A stretch of DNA of 64,000 bases. It comes from Trichopria drosophilae (lineage: Eukaryota; Arthropoda; Insecta; Hymenoptera; Diapriidae). Below are positions 50,361-62,760 of the stretch, piece by piece; within the stretch, counting starts at the first letter, position 1; every line of letters starts with the position of its first letter. A program made the position numbers and the translations under genes. The notes beneath the pieces were generated by a model. The model was given only the letters and a program-made list of their open reading frames with translations. It ran no database searches and was not told the origin of the DNA. The DNA lies in assembly GCA_030407085.1 (NCBI GenBank), contig CM059587.1, forward strand, positions 41,333,001-41,397,000. The letters run 5' to 3'.

Positions 50361-52558
50361 AGGAAAAATCAATGTTCGAAGGGAATAGTTATGCTAGCAA
50401 CAATTGACATCAGAAATGCTTTTAACTCCGTCCGCCGGGAACACGTGATTGAACCATTGAAACATAAATTCCATGTGCATCCGTATTTACTGCGTATGGT
50501 TAATAACTATCTTAAAGATAAATGGTTGCAATACGACACAAATAAAGGGCCCAGGAAGGGCAAGGATCAGTTCTCGGACCTGAGTTGTGGAATATCTCGT
50601 ACGTCGATATCCTCAGACTGAAACTTCCGGATGGGTGCTATCTGGTAGGATACGCTGATGATATTGCCATAGTGATAACGGGGAGAAATGGGGAAGAGAT
50701 ACAGAAGAAACTCGACCTAGTCATGATCATCTTTATCTTAGAAGATGGCTAAATAATCATGGCCTGGACCTTGCGACCGAGAAGACAGAACTAGTATTCC
50801 TTTAGGTAAGACAGTAGGCAACCTTCGATAACGTACGAGACAACCAAGTGGAGGGCCAGCTCATCCAAACTAAAGAGCACATTAAGTATCTAGACGTCAC
50901 GATCGACACGAAACTCATTTTTGGAGAACACATTAGAAAGGCGGCTGACTAAGCATCAGCAGTGACAACAGCGCTTAGTCGACTGATGAGAAATATCGGA
51001 GGACCTAGGATGTGTAAACGGAAACTCCTAATGGTAGTGACCAATTCTACCTTGCTCTACGGAGCAGAGACATGGGAGAATACCCCGAAAATCGAGGCAC
51101 ACAGGGTTAAAATGGCTAGAGTACAGCGAACGGCTACGCTCAGAAACAGCTGTGTGATGTCAGAGCCAGCGCGGTAATAATAATAGCGGGTGTTATTCCC
51201 GTGGATCTGCTAGCATTAGAGATGAAGCAGGTCTACGACAGAAGGAAGGTCGCTGTAAGAAAAGAACTTCAACAGAGCCGCCATTATTATGGCAGAGAGA
51301 AGATCCACAATGGAAAAGTAGCAACGTAGATGTGAGGAAGACATTCGCGGCAGGTGGACACATCGACTGATACCCCAAGTGAAACCGTGGTCAGAGCGCA
51401 GTTATGGATAGGTAAATTTTTACCTAACCAAATTCCTAACAGGGCATGGGTATTTTCGATCATACCTAGAGAAGGTGGGCAAAAAACAGAAATGCTGGAT
51501 GCCTGGCCTGTGGAGAGGGGAAAGACGATGCCGAGCACACGTTCTTTCAACGCAGCTGATGGGAACACGATCGCCAGGCCCTTAGACAAAAGATAGGGCA
51601 TTCCAATAATCCTGATAAAGTCATTTATTTGATGCTACAAAACGAAGAAAAGTGGGGCTCCGTGGCTAACTATGTGGAAACGTTGCTGCGAGCAAAAAAA
51701 GTAAAAACCTTATCGGCAAACTAGGAAAGATAGAAGAGAAGTGCCCACAAGGACAGGGACGCAAGACGACGATACCCTGGAGATGTCCAGCGAGTTGAAA
51801 GACCGGTGACGAGATAGAAGAAACTCCTCTATTAGCCAAGGCTGACCAGTTTGTTGAATGCTAACGCGGATCTCAACAGGCTCTTGGTTGTAAGCAGGGA
51901 ACAAGACGTGGGAGTATAGTTAGCAGGGCTGGCGTGAAATGTCAGGTGAGCCCCACACGCGGATTTTCTTATTGCAATAGTGTATTATTTTATAGAATGT
52001 CCTTCAACTGCATCCATTCTGATTGCATCTTCTTTGTTAGGGAATTGCATTCGTTGTGTCATTTTTTAGTATAAAGTGATCGGTTGATTGTTTTCCATTG
52101 TTTGGGAAGTAGTTATATCCGTGTTCTGAATATCTTCCATAAATAAGTACTTCACTCGTATGAAAACCGAAATTGAGAACGGAGAGCGTAAACACGTCCG
52201 ATCTGGTCTGCTGTCTTCATGAAACTCCATTTTACGCATTTGTATGACTAAAAATATTATTGACAGTACCAGAATTAATGTTAGTTTACCATTCGTTATT
52301 CTCATCAATATTGTGTTATGGTATTATCGGTTACAAAGCAGCATGTAAAACTTATATTGTGAGACTGTATAATGTGGAAAAAGCAAAAAAAAATACCTTT
52401 ATGTACGTCTTTTCGGTGCGTAAAGTAAACTTTCCGCACTCGATTATACTTTACGCACGAAAAAGCCGTACGTAAACAATATTTCGGCACACGTGTGTGT
52501 GTGTAAAGTTCTTTACGCATACGCCCTTGTATCGAAAACTACTATTGAAATAGTAATT

Positions 52559-53010
52559 TCACGTCAACTATAATCAAAACTGAGGAGGAGGGTCGATGTT
52601 ACAGAATTTTGCGAAAATTAAATATTTGATGGGTATAGGCATGAAAAATATTCTGGTAGTATAATTTCCTACAATTTTCAAACCTGCGGCAGTACCGTCG
52701 TATTTATTGAATTTTTTAAAATTACATTTATTTTTCTAACTATCGTATTTAAATTCCACAAAGTGCATATTTTTTTTTCGTATCGGTGAGTACTTTTATG
52801 ATAAAATAACAAAATATTATATTTTTTAAATTCGTTAAAAAAATTGGCATAATACATTTTCAGCTTCAATTTTGGTAAAATTATACCTAAATTTTTATTT
52901 TTAAGAATATACCATCGTGTAGAAGAATATTTTTTCGTTCTGAAGTTACGATTTTTTTAAGAGCGCAACTCTCACAGTTCGTCATGTGCTATGCCGCGCG
53001 GCGGCGAATG
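52559..53010. repeat. Diverged copy of foldback element B (left arm and centre)
   Basis: CACGTCAACTATAATCAAAA, then ATTAAATATTTGATGGGTAT and a CpG-rich centre (TATGCCGCGCGGCGGCGAAT), in the same order as 30385-30860. The right arm is not recognised, although AAAATGGCGGC occurs at 53157. Confidence 0.6.
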
Positions 53011-53299
53011 ATTCGACGGGAGCTCAGTGTGGCATTTTGGACACCATTTTCTCGACAGTGCAATTCGTAACTGTATTGAATAAATCTTTCCCAGAAATAC
53101 TCGTGAAAATGTCAATAATGCGGAGGTATTGCAGAGCATCGTATCAGACAATTTTAAAAATGGCGGCTATTCTCTTAAAAAAAGTGTCAAAAATGAGGGG
53201 AAAATTTTTTTTTTCACTGAAACGTGGTATATAATTTATTTAATATATAATTTTCAATGTAGAAGAATTCTGTAGGGTGTTGCAATAAAAATCCGTTTA

Positions 53300-56200
53300 T
53301 TCGAATTTTTGTGGATCACTCTAATTTACATTTCACTATATTAATAAAAATACCGAAAATGAAGTAGTCAACGCGGAAAATACATACGAGCATTTTCCTA
53401 ACCGAATAATCTAAGTACAGTTACGGACGTATTTTTATGTTAAAGAGCACTAAAAATCGTTTCCCTACGAAAAAAATTGACGAAACTATGATCAATTACA
53501 CTTTGCACGTAGAAGACCTCTGAAATATATGTGTATACGTGCTACTCAGGGGCCTTCTTTTTCGATATCTCTTTCAAAAGCCATTTTTAATACATTAAAC
53601 CTTTGCACCATATTTTTTTCAATATCATCATTTTCTCGGCATATTATAATAATTTTCTGTGATTTTTTGAACTTCCAATTGACTGGCTAAAAGTGTTAAA
53701 ATTAAAAATTAAAAATCTTAAAAACGATTTTTTACCAAAATAATTAAGGTATAATTAAAAGTCAGTTTAGAGATAAAACGAGACGGATCGTAAAACAATC
53801 TAAAAAATCTATATTTAGAACATTTTTTTGTGTCTACCGGGATTAACGAAAAATGAACCAAAAAATGCAGTATTGAAAATACGAAAAAATACTTTAAACT
53901 GTTTTCGTAAACACGCAGTCCTTTTGCTATCTGGAAAACGCGTCGTAGTTGCAAGACTGGTGGTGGAAGAGCTGCATTTTTTCCAAAAGGAACGTGAAAA
54001 TAGTAGTCGATTGACCGGATTTTCAGAGCCGATAGTGACTTACATTTCGCGAAATGAAATGTATCGCGAGAATGAGAATGAGTCAAAAAAACAAACGCAA
54101 AAAAAGTTGTTTGGACATTTCGTAATTATTTTGACGAAAAGAAGGGTTAATACGTCATTTTATTTTGACATATTGAGGTATGTACTTGAACGAACTGGAT
54201 TTTCCAAGATGTGTCACCGGATCATCGAAGAACAAAACTAAAAACTCAATTAGTAGTTAAATTGCCGCTTCGAGGTCACCTTGAATTGGTGTTTAGATAT
54301 ATATAATTAAAGCTTTATTTAAACCAAAATGGATTTTTTAAAGATGTTGAGATATCATTTTCACATTAGGCCGATTAATTTCGTTTCAATGTCATTCGAA
54401 ACACATGGAAAAACCTTCACAATCGTGTTATATGTAACAACTATGAAAACATGACTGAAATTACGACGATTATGTGCCAATTATTTTTGTACTTTTAAAG
54501 TACTAAAATTATTTTAAAAAATAACAATAAAGGAGAAAATAATGAAAGAATTTAAAGAAGATTATATTGCGAACTCTGTAGTATCTTCCTCCGTAATTGT
54601 TGTTGTGTATTGTGAGAACTTCGTTGTTGTCGTTTTGCTTTTTTCGCTCCTTTACTTCTGGAATAAGGCGCTAAGATTCTTCTAAGGCGCAAAGAGGGAA
54701 CCAGACATATTTTGTACGCCCACAACTTTTTCCTTTACTAAAGTGGATAAGAGAGGGGGCAGACAATAAGGGAGTTTACATTTTACGGTCAGTTCCGAAA
54801 ATCAGACAATAAGGGGGTTTGGACTGTAAGTGAAGTGGTGTATTGGTTCAATCCGATTTCGTGATTGTTTTGTCAACCTGCAGTAGTAAAGTTCATATGT
54901 TGTTCTTTCGACTTCAATAAGAGTGACAAGTGTTGTCATTGGTACAGGTTAAGCAATCAATGATAAAAGAGGTATTTAACGTTACAAAAATACTTTAAAT
55001 GATCGAAAATCTTTGGAATTTATGAAGTAAGTTCTTTTTATTTCATTAAATTTCTCACAGCATAAGAGAAGAGGAAAATAATATCCAATTCAGCCAATTA
55101 CTTAAAGTCTTCATCTATTACAAAGATACTGTTTTTCGTGCAAAGAAGCAGTTGAATTTACAAATGATCAAAATGAACTCATAATCTGCTTATTGTTATT
55201 TTTTTGTAATGAATTTTAGCTTTCGGACTGGACTATGAAAAAAAAGCGATACAATCAGCGATATAATCATAAAAAAATGTCATACAAATGTTATTCTTTT
55301 TGATTTTTTAATAAACCTTTATGAGGAACCCGTTACCATGGGCCAACATTCAACCCCGTAGTTCATTAACTTTTAATATTCAAGTACATTGCATGATTTA
55401 GAGGTAGTTCGATCAGATGGCTTATTAATATGTTTATTTTAATTAGTCTAGATTTTAATAATAAACCTTCTGCATATTTTGAAAAATTATCAAATGTTAT
55501 TCTATTGAAACATCGGTCAATTTTGTTTTATCTTTTATTAGAAATTATCTCGTATGACATTTTTCTTTTACATTTCGCATGACATAGTGACATTATCTCA
55601 ACTCAGTTTTGTAAACATCGTTATTGCTAAGTTGAAGATATTTTTAGAAATACATACACTATTAGTAAATATTATTAATCACTTTGACTATAGGTAGAGA
55701 TATTTTACAATTAGATCAAAATAAATGAAAAATCAACTTTTAATTCAGCATGTAATTGGTACATTTACCCTATATAGAGGTTTTATTCCTGATTTGCGTC
55801 TTTTGTGAGTGTGTCGATGTACTTTTTCAATCGAATTCCTAAGTCTTTTCTACATAACTTGACTTATTTTTAAGTAAAAAAGTGTCCAACTGAGTTATTA
55901 GCTCTTAAATTTTCCCATTTTTAAACTAAATAAAATAAAAGACTTCAAAAGCTTCATTGATATGCATGAAACTTCGTTAATATAATTTCTTGAATTATAT
56001 ATGACTAGACATTTTTTTTTTAAATCATAAATAAGCATCTACTTATCGACCCTAGGATAAAAAATAAACGACAATTATTGTAATTTTGTCTTCTAGCGAT
56101 AATGCGGAAATGGTTTATGAGATTACCACATTCTTAAATCGTATTCATTATCTTTGTAGATTATTTCTCTGAAATTTAGTTCAACAATATACTGTAATAA

Positions 56201-57700
56201 TACACTGTGATGTTACAAGTACCATAATAATTGATAAATTTTCAATAGTAAACAAAGCGTCGAGAACATGGGCGCTTTTACGAGGCTTAAAATGTTTATT
56301 TATCAGAAGTAGACAATTCGAAGTACGAAAAGCTACAGAGTACTAAAGGTATATTTTTATAAACGATAGGCAGTTACTTATTTTGCAAATTAATACTAAA
56401 AATATGCGTATTCGAAGCTGAATATGCCTCACAAAATAATTTTTTTAGTCATATAATTTAAACAAAAATGTTGAGTGAAGTTTAATTGTATTTAGCTAAA
56501 AAATAAGACCTAATAACTCAGTTGAACATTTCTTTGCTTTATTAAAAAATAGGTCAAATTACGCGGAAAAGACTGAGGAATTCGATAGAAAAAGAATATT
56601 TCGGGTACAATTTTTATCCCTATAGTTATCCTGAAAAAAGTAACATATATAATCTTTCATTAAAATTCTATGTTAAATGTCACGTAGTTTGCCGGAACAG
56701 AAGATATTTCACACTCCAGGAGTTTTATCACTTTTTAATGACCAAAACCAACATTTTCCACAATAATGCAGTTCAAATATCGAAAAATCGTCTTTTTCAA
56801 CCTAGCCTAGTAATCACATATCTATCAAAAACCATAGGTAACTTTGAAAGTCGGAAAGGAACATTTTTGAAATGGCTGTTTTCGTTTATTTTGACCCAAT
56901 AGTAGGTACTTCTGATTATTAGATGCGCTGTGCTTCATTCACTTGGTAAACAAAGTATTTTTTAAGTTTAAATACGACCTTGGGTATTAACAACTTATAT
57001 AACTGCTGTTGGTCAAGTTTGAATCTATCCATGATTTGTTGCGAACATTACTAAAAAAATTAAGTAATTTCTGGTTAACAATGCAATTAGTTTTCGACGT
57101 AAGGCCCTAATGATTTTTTCTATATAATTTAATATAATTCAAACGAATTCATCATGTCCAATGAAGCTTGATTATGTTGGTTGCCATTTCATATATTTAT
57201 ACTGTTTGTTGTTGTAATTCGAATTCATATTTGGGAATAAATGGCATCAAGGAAAGAAAAATATAAGTTCAAAACGCGGAATTTTTATTTGATAAAAATA
57301 AAATCTGAAAAAAAGATATAAAAACATTAGCATTTTTTCCTCTTACCCATTTTAATAATTTAGTTTACAAATTTCAGAGATTCGTTGTTTGAACTCACTA
57401 TACTGATTTCATTTTTAAAAGTGTTAATATGTATGGTGTTATTAATTATTTAGTACTGGGTAGCAGACGTGATGAGTGACAGGCGACGTCTTATCTTATG
57501 GCAATCATAGAACAGTCGGAACTCGTTCTTTAACCTTTTTGCAATATGATAATTTGATAAAATTTTGGTGACAGAATTAATGGCATATTTTCGAGTTCAT
57601 ATTTGAGTACATATTAATCAATTCGGTCAAGAGAACTGATAAGGCTTTAAAACCTGGCGATATATCGGCAGTTAAAAAAATGAATAAAAAACTTTGATAA
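53300..57700. other. AT-rich intergenic sequence, no supported gene
   Basis: The 137-codon frame at 53828-54241 and its 122-codon opposite-strand shadow have no recognisable motif or splice sites. A CAGACAATAAGGG word repeats at 54752 and 54804. Otherwise nothing stands out. Confidence 0.4.
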
Positions 57701-57778
57701 CTCTCATAAGTAAATTTTCCAATAATAAATTAAAAATTGAATAATATCTAGACAACTGGGCAATACAATCGATTCGAG

Positions 57779-57786
57779 GTATAAAA
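57779..57786 (+). promoter_or_regulatory. Candidate TATA box
   Basis: GTATAAAA 54 bases upstream of the ATG at 57834. With initiation about 30 bases downstream, transcripts would begin after the ATG at 57804, favouring the second ATG as the real start. Confidence 0.4.
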
Positions 57787-57833
57787 CCACACGGAAGTAG
57801 AAAATGCGAACAGTAATACAGAAAACACCGAAT

Positions 57834-57918
57834 ATGGCAGTTCGGACGATAATGTCCTTATTTTTGATATTTTTGCTGTTCCAAAGTGTAACTCCATTCA
57901 ATATTACCGATGAAATTG
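57834..57918 (+). CDS. Candidate first coding exon of a secreted or membrane protein
   Basis: Encodes MAVRTIMSLFLIFLLFQSVT then PFNITDEI and ends at donor ATTG|gtatgt (phase 1). It has the shape of a signal peptide: basic start, 12-residue hydrophobic core, small residues before a likely cleavage near SVT-P. An in-frame upstream ATG at 57804 exists, but the TATA-like box at 57780 is too close to it. No matching second exon is found in the remaining 6 kb, so it would lie in a long intron's far side outside the window, or the call is wrong. Family unknown. Confidence 0.4.
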
Positions 57919-60900
57919 GTATGTATTTTAATGTTTTATATCTAATTTTCATCATTTTTTTCGATGTTTATAATGTTTATCGTAACAAAGTCGACATGTC
58001 TTATAAATACAAAAAGAGATGTTAATCGTGGATCAGGAAGATCATAGAAATCATTAATTGGACAAATTTTGTTTTGTGATCTTACGGTTTTAGGTTTAGC
58101 AATTCTTAAACAGCTTTTGCAAGTACAGATTACTTCGTGTTTTATTTGAAAGTGATAATTGTAATAGAAAAGCTTTGAATTTGGCAAACTTGCATAGGCA
58201 GTGAATATACAAAATAGGGATTCCAAAAATAAATACGATAAAATTGTGAAGTATTTAAATATTATAATAATTAAAATACATAAATCGTTTAACTAAAATC
58301 GCGACCAATAATGACATATTTATAAATTAAATTTTAACCCAGAAATAAACTATTTGATAAATTCGGCGATCATTGGGCTGTAAAATATACTCACTGTAAT
58401 CGTTGTCATTTTACTAATTCAAAATAGTTATTACAACTAATTAATTACAATTGAGAATTTATTAAACTATGCAGATTAGTTAAAAATAGTCAACTTTACA
58501 ATAATGTTGTTTTCACTATGTTGCTTCATTTTTAATTTCAGGTCGTTTATTAGTTAGTAATTTATCAGCTGTTTTACTATATGATTAAGTAAACAATTAT
58601 TTAAAATCTCAGGAAATAAAACACAAGCACATTTATGAGTTAGTACACTCTCTTGTTGCTTATTTTTTAAATCGTTTCAACATTAAGATACTAATATACA
58701 TATTTTAGGTTTTGTAAAAGATTATGAAAGCAGTTTAACTAATGTAGAAGAATATAAAGAAAAATTGGTTTACGTTTGCTTGTCAATTTTTAATACAATG
58801 TAATGAACCTATTTAAAACCTAAAAAACTTGTAATATAGCAATTTGAAAATTTACTCCAGTGAAATATGATACAGTTTTATTGAATGTAAAAATTGTTTT
58901 ACACTAAAAATTAAGCTAATAACGGTAGGTTGTTAAACATGAAACAAACTTTAGAAATAAAAATTAGACTAAGATAAACAACGTGTCTTTGGGTATATTT
59001 AAATTATTCATTTTTTGAAAAATATTAATATATTCTACATTAAACATTTCGTGAATGATGTTACGACTATTTTTAACTTATCCAGTTTATTTTTTTTATT
59101 ATACCGACCTCGCTCATACATTTTAGGTGGAATTTTATAAATGCAATTACCGTTTATGATTTTATCTTTGTAACTGGAAAGGTAATTAAATTAAATAGCT
59201 TTGAAATCAATTTACTAAAAAGTTCTGGTTAGAATAGAAGAAGGAAAGGGGGGTAAATTCGAATACGTTGACATTATAAAGGATAATAATATGATATTAT
59301 ATTATTATTAAAAAACTGTCTATTATAAGATATCGTTATATACTTGAAATCACGTGTTTTGAAATATAATGAGATCGATAAAAGGTTTAGATAACAATAA
59401 AGAAAATAAAAAAAATGCTATCTATATGATATTAAATCAAACAAAAGCGAACCGGTTTTTGGAGTTATACAATAATACAAAAAAGAACATACGATATTAT
59501 GGAAAAAATCATATGATAAGGTCGTTAATACCGCCTTGTGTAGAAGGTTGACTCTATAAACGGAGGCATTAAAAAATTAGTAAAATATTAATCATCTTTT
59601 TTTAAATATATTTTTTTCAAAGATGAAGTTAATTATATTACATAGAAAAGAGTGACGTAACTTATAGCCAGCAGAAAATCAGATCATTACCAATGGGAAT
59701 TAGGGAACCATTAATATATAGGTCTATCAGATCTTGCATACAATGCTAGTTAAGTTTTTTTCTATTTTAGGGAAATTAACATTTTTCATAAACAGCAGCC
59801 TTTTTTTGCAGAATGTTAAATTTAGAATTTTTATATCACTATACGATATCATCAGGGTCTTATTTTTAACATTTTAGTTTCGAAAGTCATTCTGGAAATA
59901 AATGTTCCCTTTCGAATAAGAAAAATCACATGTGATATATAATTAATTAAAAAAAAACTGTCAAACTTTATACTCGAAGTGTAAAGTTGATAAAATTGCA
60001 ATCAGTTTCGTTAAAATTTTTCTTTATAATACTGATCTTTCAGTTTTTACCTTCTTTAACAATACCTACTTAAATTAGATTATTTAACTTATTGTTTACG
60101 TAAAACAGAGTTTAAAATGTTTAAGCGCAACCATTGCCTATGTCACTTTGTTATTGTTTTCATATGTAATATATCATGAAAAAGTATCCTAAAAATCGTA
60201 AATTCAAAATGCAATTTAGACTTCTAGTCTTTGTCTTGGGATAATATTACCAAATTACGACTTAAAAATTACTTCATAGTAAAATTGCACTTGAGGTATT
60301 TTTTGAAGTCAAATCTTGCTAAATTTCGACCTGTGTTCTGACTTGATAAACAAACGGACTCTGAAAGCGGAAATAGGTCGTGTTTTTTGGTAAATTTGAC
60401 CTTGTGAATTTCCCTAATTTTTACTTAAAAGTTACAATTACCAAAAACTTAGAATGATGCTACATTTTACTTCTGCGACTACGATGACGTTTTCTGTTAT
60501 TACTTCAGAGTCGAAATAACCACAAAATTGCCTGTAAAGTTAAATATGTAGAATGTTTGGTCAAAAAGACCAATAAACTAGACCTCATAGTACATCGGAC
60601 TACTCATACCTTAAACACACTTCAGCGAACGCCGTCACCTCTATGAAGCCTTTTTTTACTTTGCATTTATATGTCTCCCAATCGTTTCGAGGGACACTTG
60701 AAGCATCATTACGTAAAGTTAATCAATTACGTTTTGGCCATTTTAATATATTGTTCGTCACCCACAAATGGAGTACATAGCAATACCCCAACATTGTAAG
60801 GGATCTACGTTTTTTAATTATAGCGACAATTTTAAAATAGCTTCCATCCATTTTGAAGTCTCGAATATTAACTCACACATATGAAAAAACGAATATTTTT

Positions 60901-60960
60901 TAACTAAAAACGAGACGTGACGAATGCAAAATTAAACAGGGTTACGTGTAGACGTACACT
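57919..60960. other. AT-rich sequence, possible long intron
   Basis: No exon with both motif and splice support. 60230-60600 has degenerate TCGACTT/AAGTCGAAAT words also seen at 62160-62360 and 62930-63160. Confidence 0.35.
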
Positions 60961-60964
60961 GTAC

Positions 60965-62147
60965 ATATATGAGTAATTCCGCGATACTTTTAATATTTAG
61001 GAAACTGTATATTTACAAGACGAATTTAATACAATTGATAAACAAAAAAATCTTTTTGATATGAATTAAATGTCTGAAAATATCATACAATAGTTTTGTT
61101 GGATGGAGAATAATTAGTTTAGCGTGAAAAAAATTGAAATTCGTCATATTTAAAGATTTGTGCAGGAAACTGTCCTATATTTCTTTTCTTTCGACCAAAA
61201 AATAAAATGTGCTTGTTTATGAAAGACCGCACAAATTTTTCTGTGCTATCATTTGATATTGTACTTTCAACCCATGTCATTTTTAAGAAGGTGCCTGCCT
61301 CCTGAAATGAAATATAAAAACAAAAATAAAAGAAACTAAATTTTCATAAAGAAAACATTTTTTTACATTTCATCGTTTGGAAAAAGTGCGTTTCTAGATT
61401 TCAAAAAAAGTAAAGCATGAGTGTATTCCTTACATAAAAACGGTTCAAACCACTCTTTTTACATTACCGTGCCACTCTACCGGAAAAAAATACGAGGCTT
61501 TGAAAAATGATATTACTTGAGCAGCTGGTACCGAAAATAGTTATTTTTTACTGGCACACTTTCTGTACAGTTTGAAAATCCCCAAAACCTATTGTTGTTT
61601 TTTGTTTGGTATATTTCTAAGCGTGTATCACTAGTCTCAAGTCAATATTATTTGCACCTGTCTGAAAAAAAGACTAAACATAAAATAATTTTACTTTCGG
61701 TAATTACTGCATTATATTATTTTGATTATTTTGTCAGTAATAAATAGTTTGTATATTGTTATATTGTTTTTCCAAGTCAAAAATGTCGAAAAGTGATTTT
61801 TGAACAAGCCACCAAATTGTTGTACGGCGCTATATGTCCATGTTTCATATTTTTAGATTTACATGTACAAATAATTATTTTTTATCTTCAAGAGGCAAAG
61901 TTCCCGAACTGATCAAATCGATTACGAATTACAGATTCAACAAAGTTTTGAAACTGGATAATAAAATTATTTTGTTCAAAATTTTAAAGTTGTTCCTACA
62001 AAATGTGCGTTTTTAAAAAAATGTTGGCACCATCAAATTTTTGCTCTTCGTATCACCTGAAATGAGAAAAATAACTTTACATGTGGGTGCAAGTAAAAAG
62101 AATTTTTTTTTTAAATGCCAAAGTATCGCGGAATTACTCATATATAT
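60965..62147. repeat. Element with GAGTAATTCCGCGATACTTT ends
   Basis: ATATATGAGTAATTCCGCGA at the left and TCGCGGAATTACTCATATAT at the right, inverted, TA-rich flanks, about 1.18 kb, no open frame of interest. Boundaries are accurate to within a few bases. Confidence 0.6.
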
Positions 62148-62691
62148 GTTGACTATATGTCTTTAACTTTAAACTCAATTTCGACATACAGTGGTCGAAA
62201 TTACCTAACTATGATATCAATTACTTGACACTTTTTAAGTCGAAATGTCTCAAGTAGATAAATTTGTCTAAGAAGGAAAAATATTTGGGCATTTAGACTT
62301 CATTTTGAAGAAATTCGACGTATATGTTAACATTTTTAGTATTTCTAACAAATAAGTCGAAAAAACCTATAAGTCATAAATTATCCATCCGCCATAGAAA
62401 GTCAATTTATAACCTACAAATTTGTATATTAAAAATAATTTATTTTGTTGCCTTTCATTGATTTTAATTAACAAAATAAGTAAGAATTGGTTTAAACATT
62501 CCAATGAAAAAAAATTCTTTTACCGAATAATTTAAAAATTTAATAATTGTTAAGTGTATATTTCATTGAGCTCGTTAATTTTTGATGATGTAGAATTAAA
62601 ATCTAGACAGACAATTTTATTTCGTTTTGAAATTTACATCATGTTTCTTACAGTATTTAACTTTTCAAAAAGAACGCGTAAGATGGAATAA

Positions 62692-62696
<5 letters not shown>

Positions 62697-62757
<61 letters not shown>
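62697..62757. repeat. (TA)n microsatellite
   Basis: 61 bp of uninterrupted TA dinucleotides. Confidence 0.98.

Positions 62758-62760
<3 letters not shown>

Larger units (their letters stand above)
48650..51960 (+). mobile_element. R1-clade non-LTR retrotransposon, inactivated
   Basis: Order: gag-like coiled-coil region (48710-49000), APE endonuclease (VEGSIILGGDFNSSDAEWD; VPDISFASDDIA), RT (LKAGIFPKRWKRQKLVLIDK, RPLCLLDTAGKVLEKLI, LSDRQFGFRPRRSTSDA, VMLATIDIRNAFNSV, VGYADDIAIV), thumb (LLYGAETW) and a C-terminal region (WEHDRQALRQKIGHS, LRAKK) near 51560-51710. The RPLCLLDTAGK...FGFR pattern is typical of the R1/TRAS/Waldo clade. Frames change repeatedly, stops are common, and the junction near 49000 joins gag-like to APE sequence with the region between missing. 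It is GC-richer than its flanks. Confidence 0.82.

Noticed and set aside
53828..54241. 137-codon open frame as a gene
   Set aside because: No recognisable motif, no splice or promoter support, and an equally long opposite-strand frame overlaps it.
62697..62757. TA tract as a replication origin or matrix-attachment site
   Set aside because: A plain dinucleotide microsatellite; nothing in the sequence supports a function.
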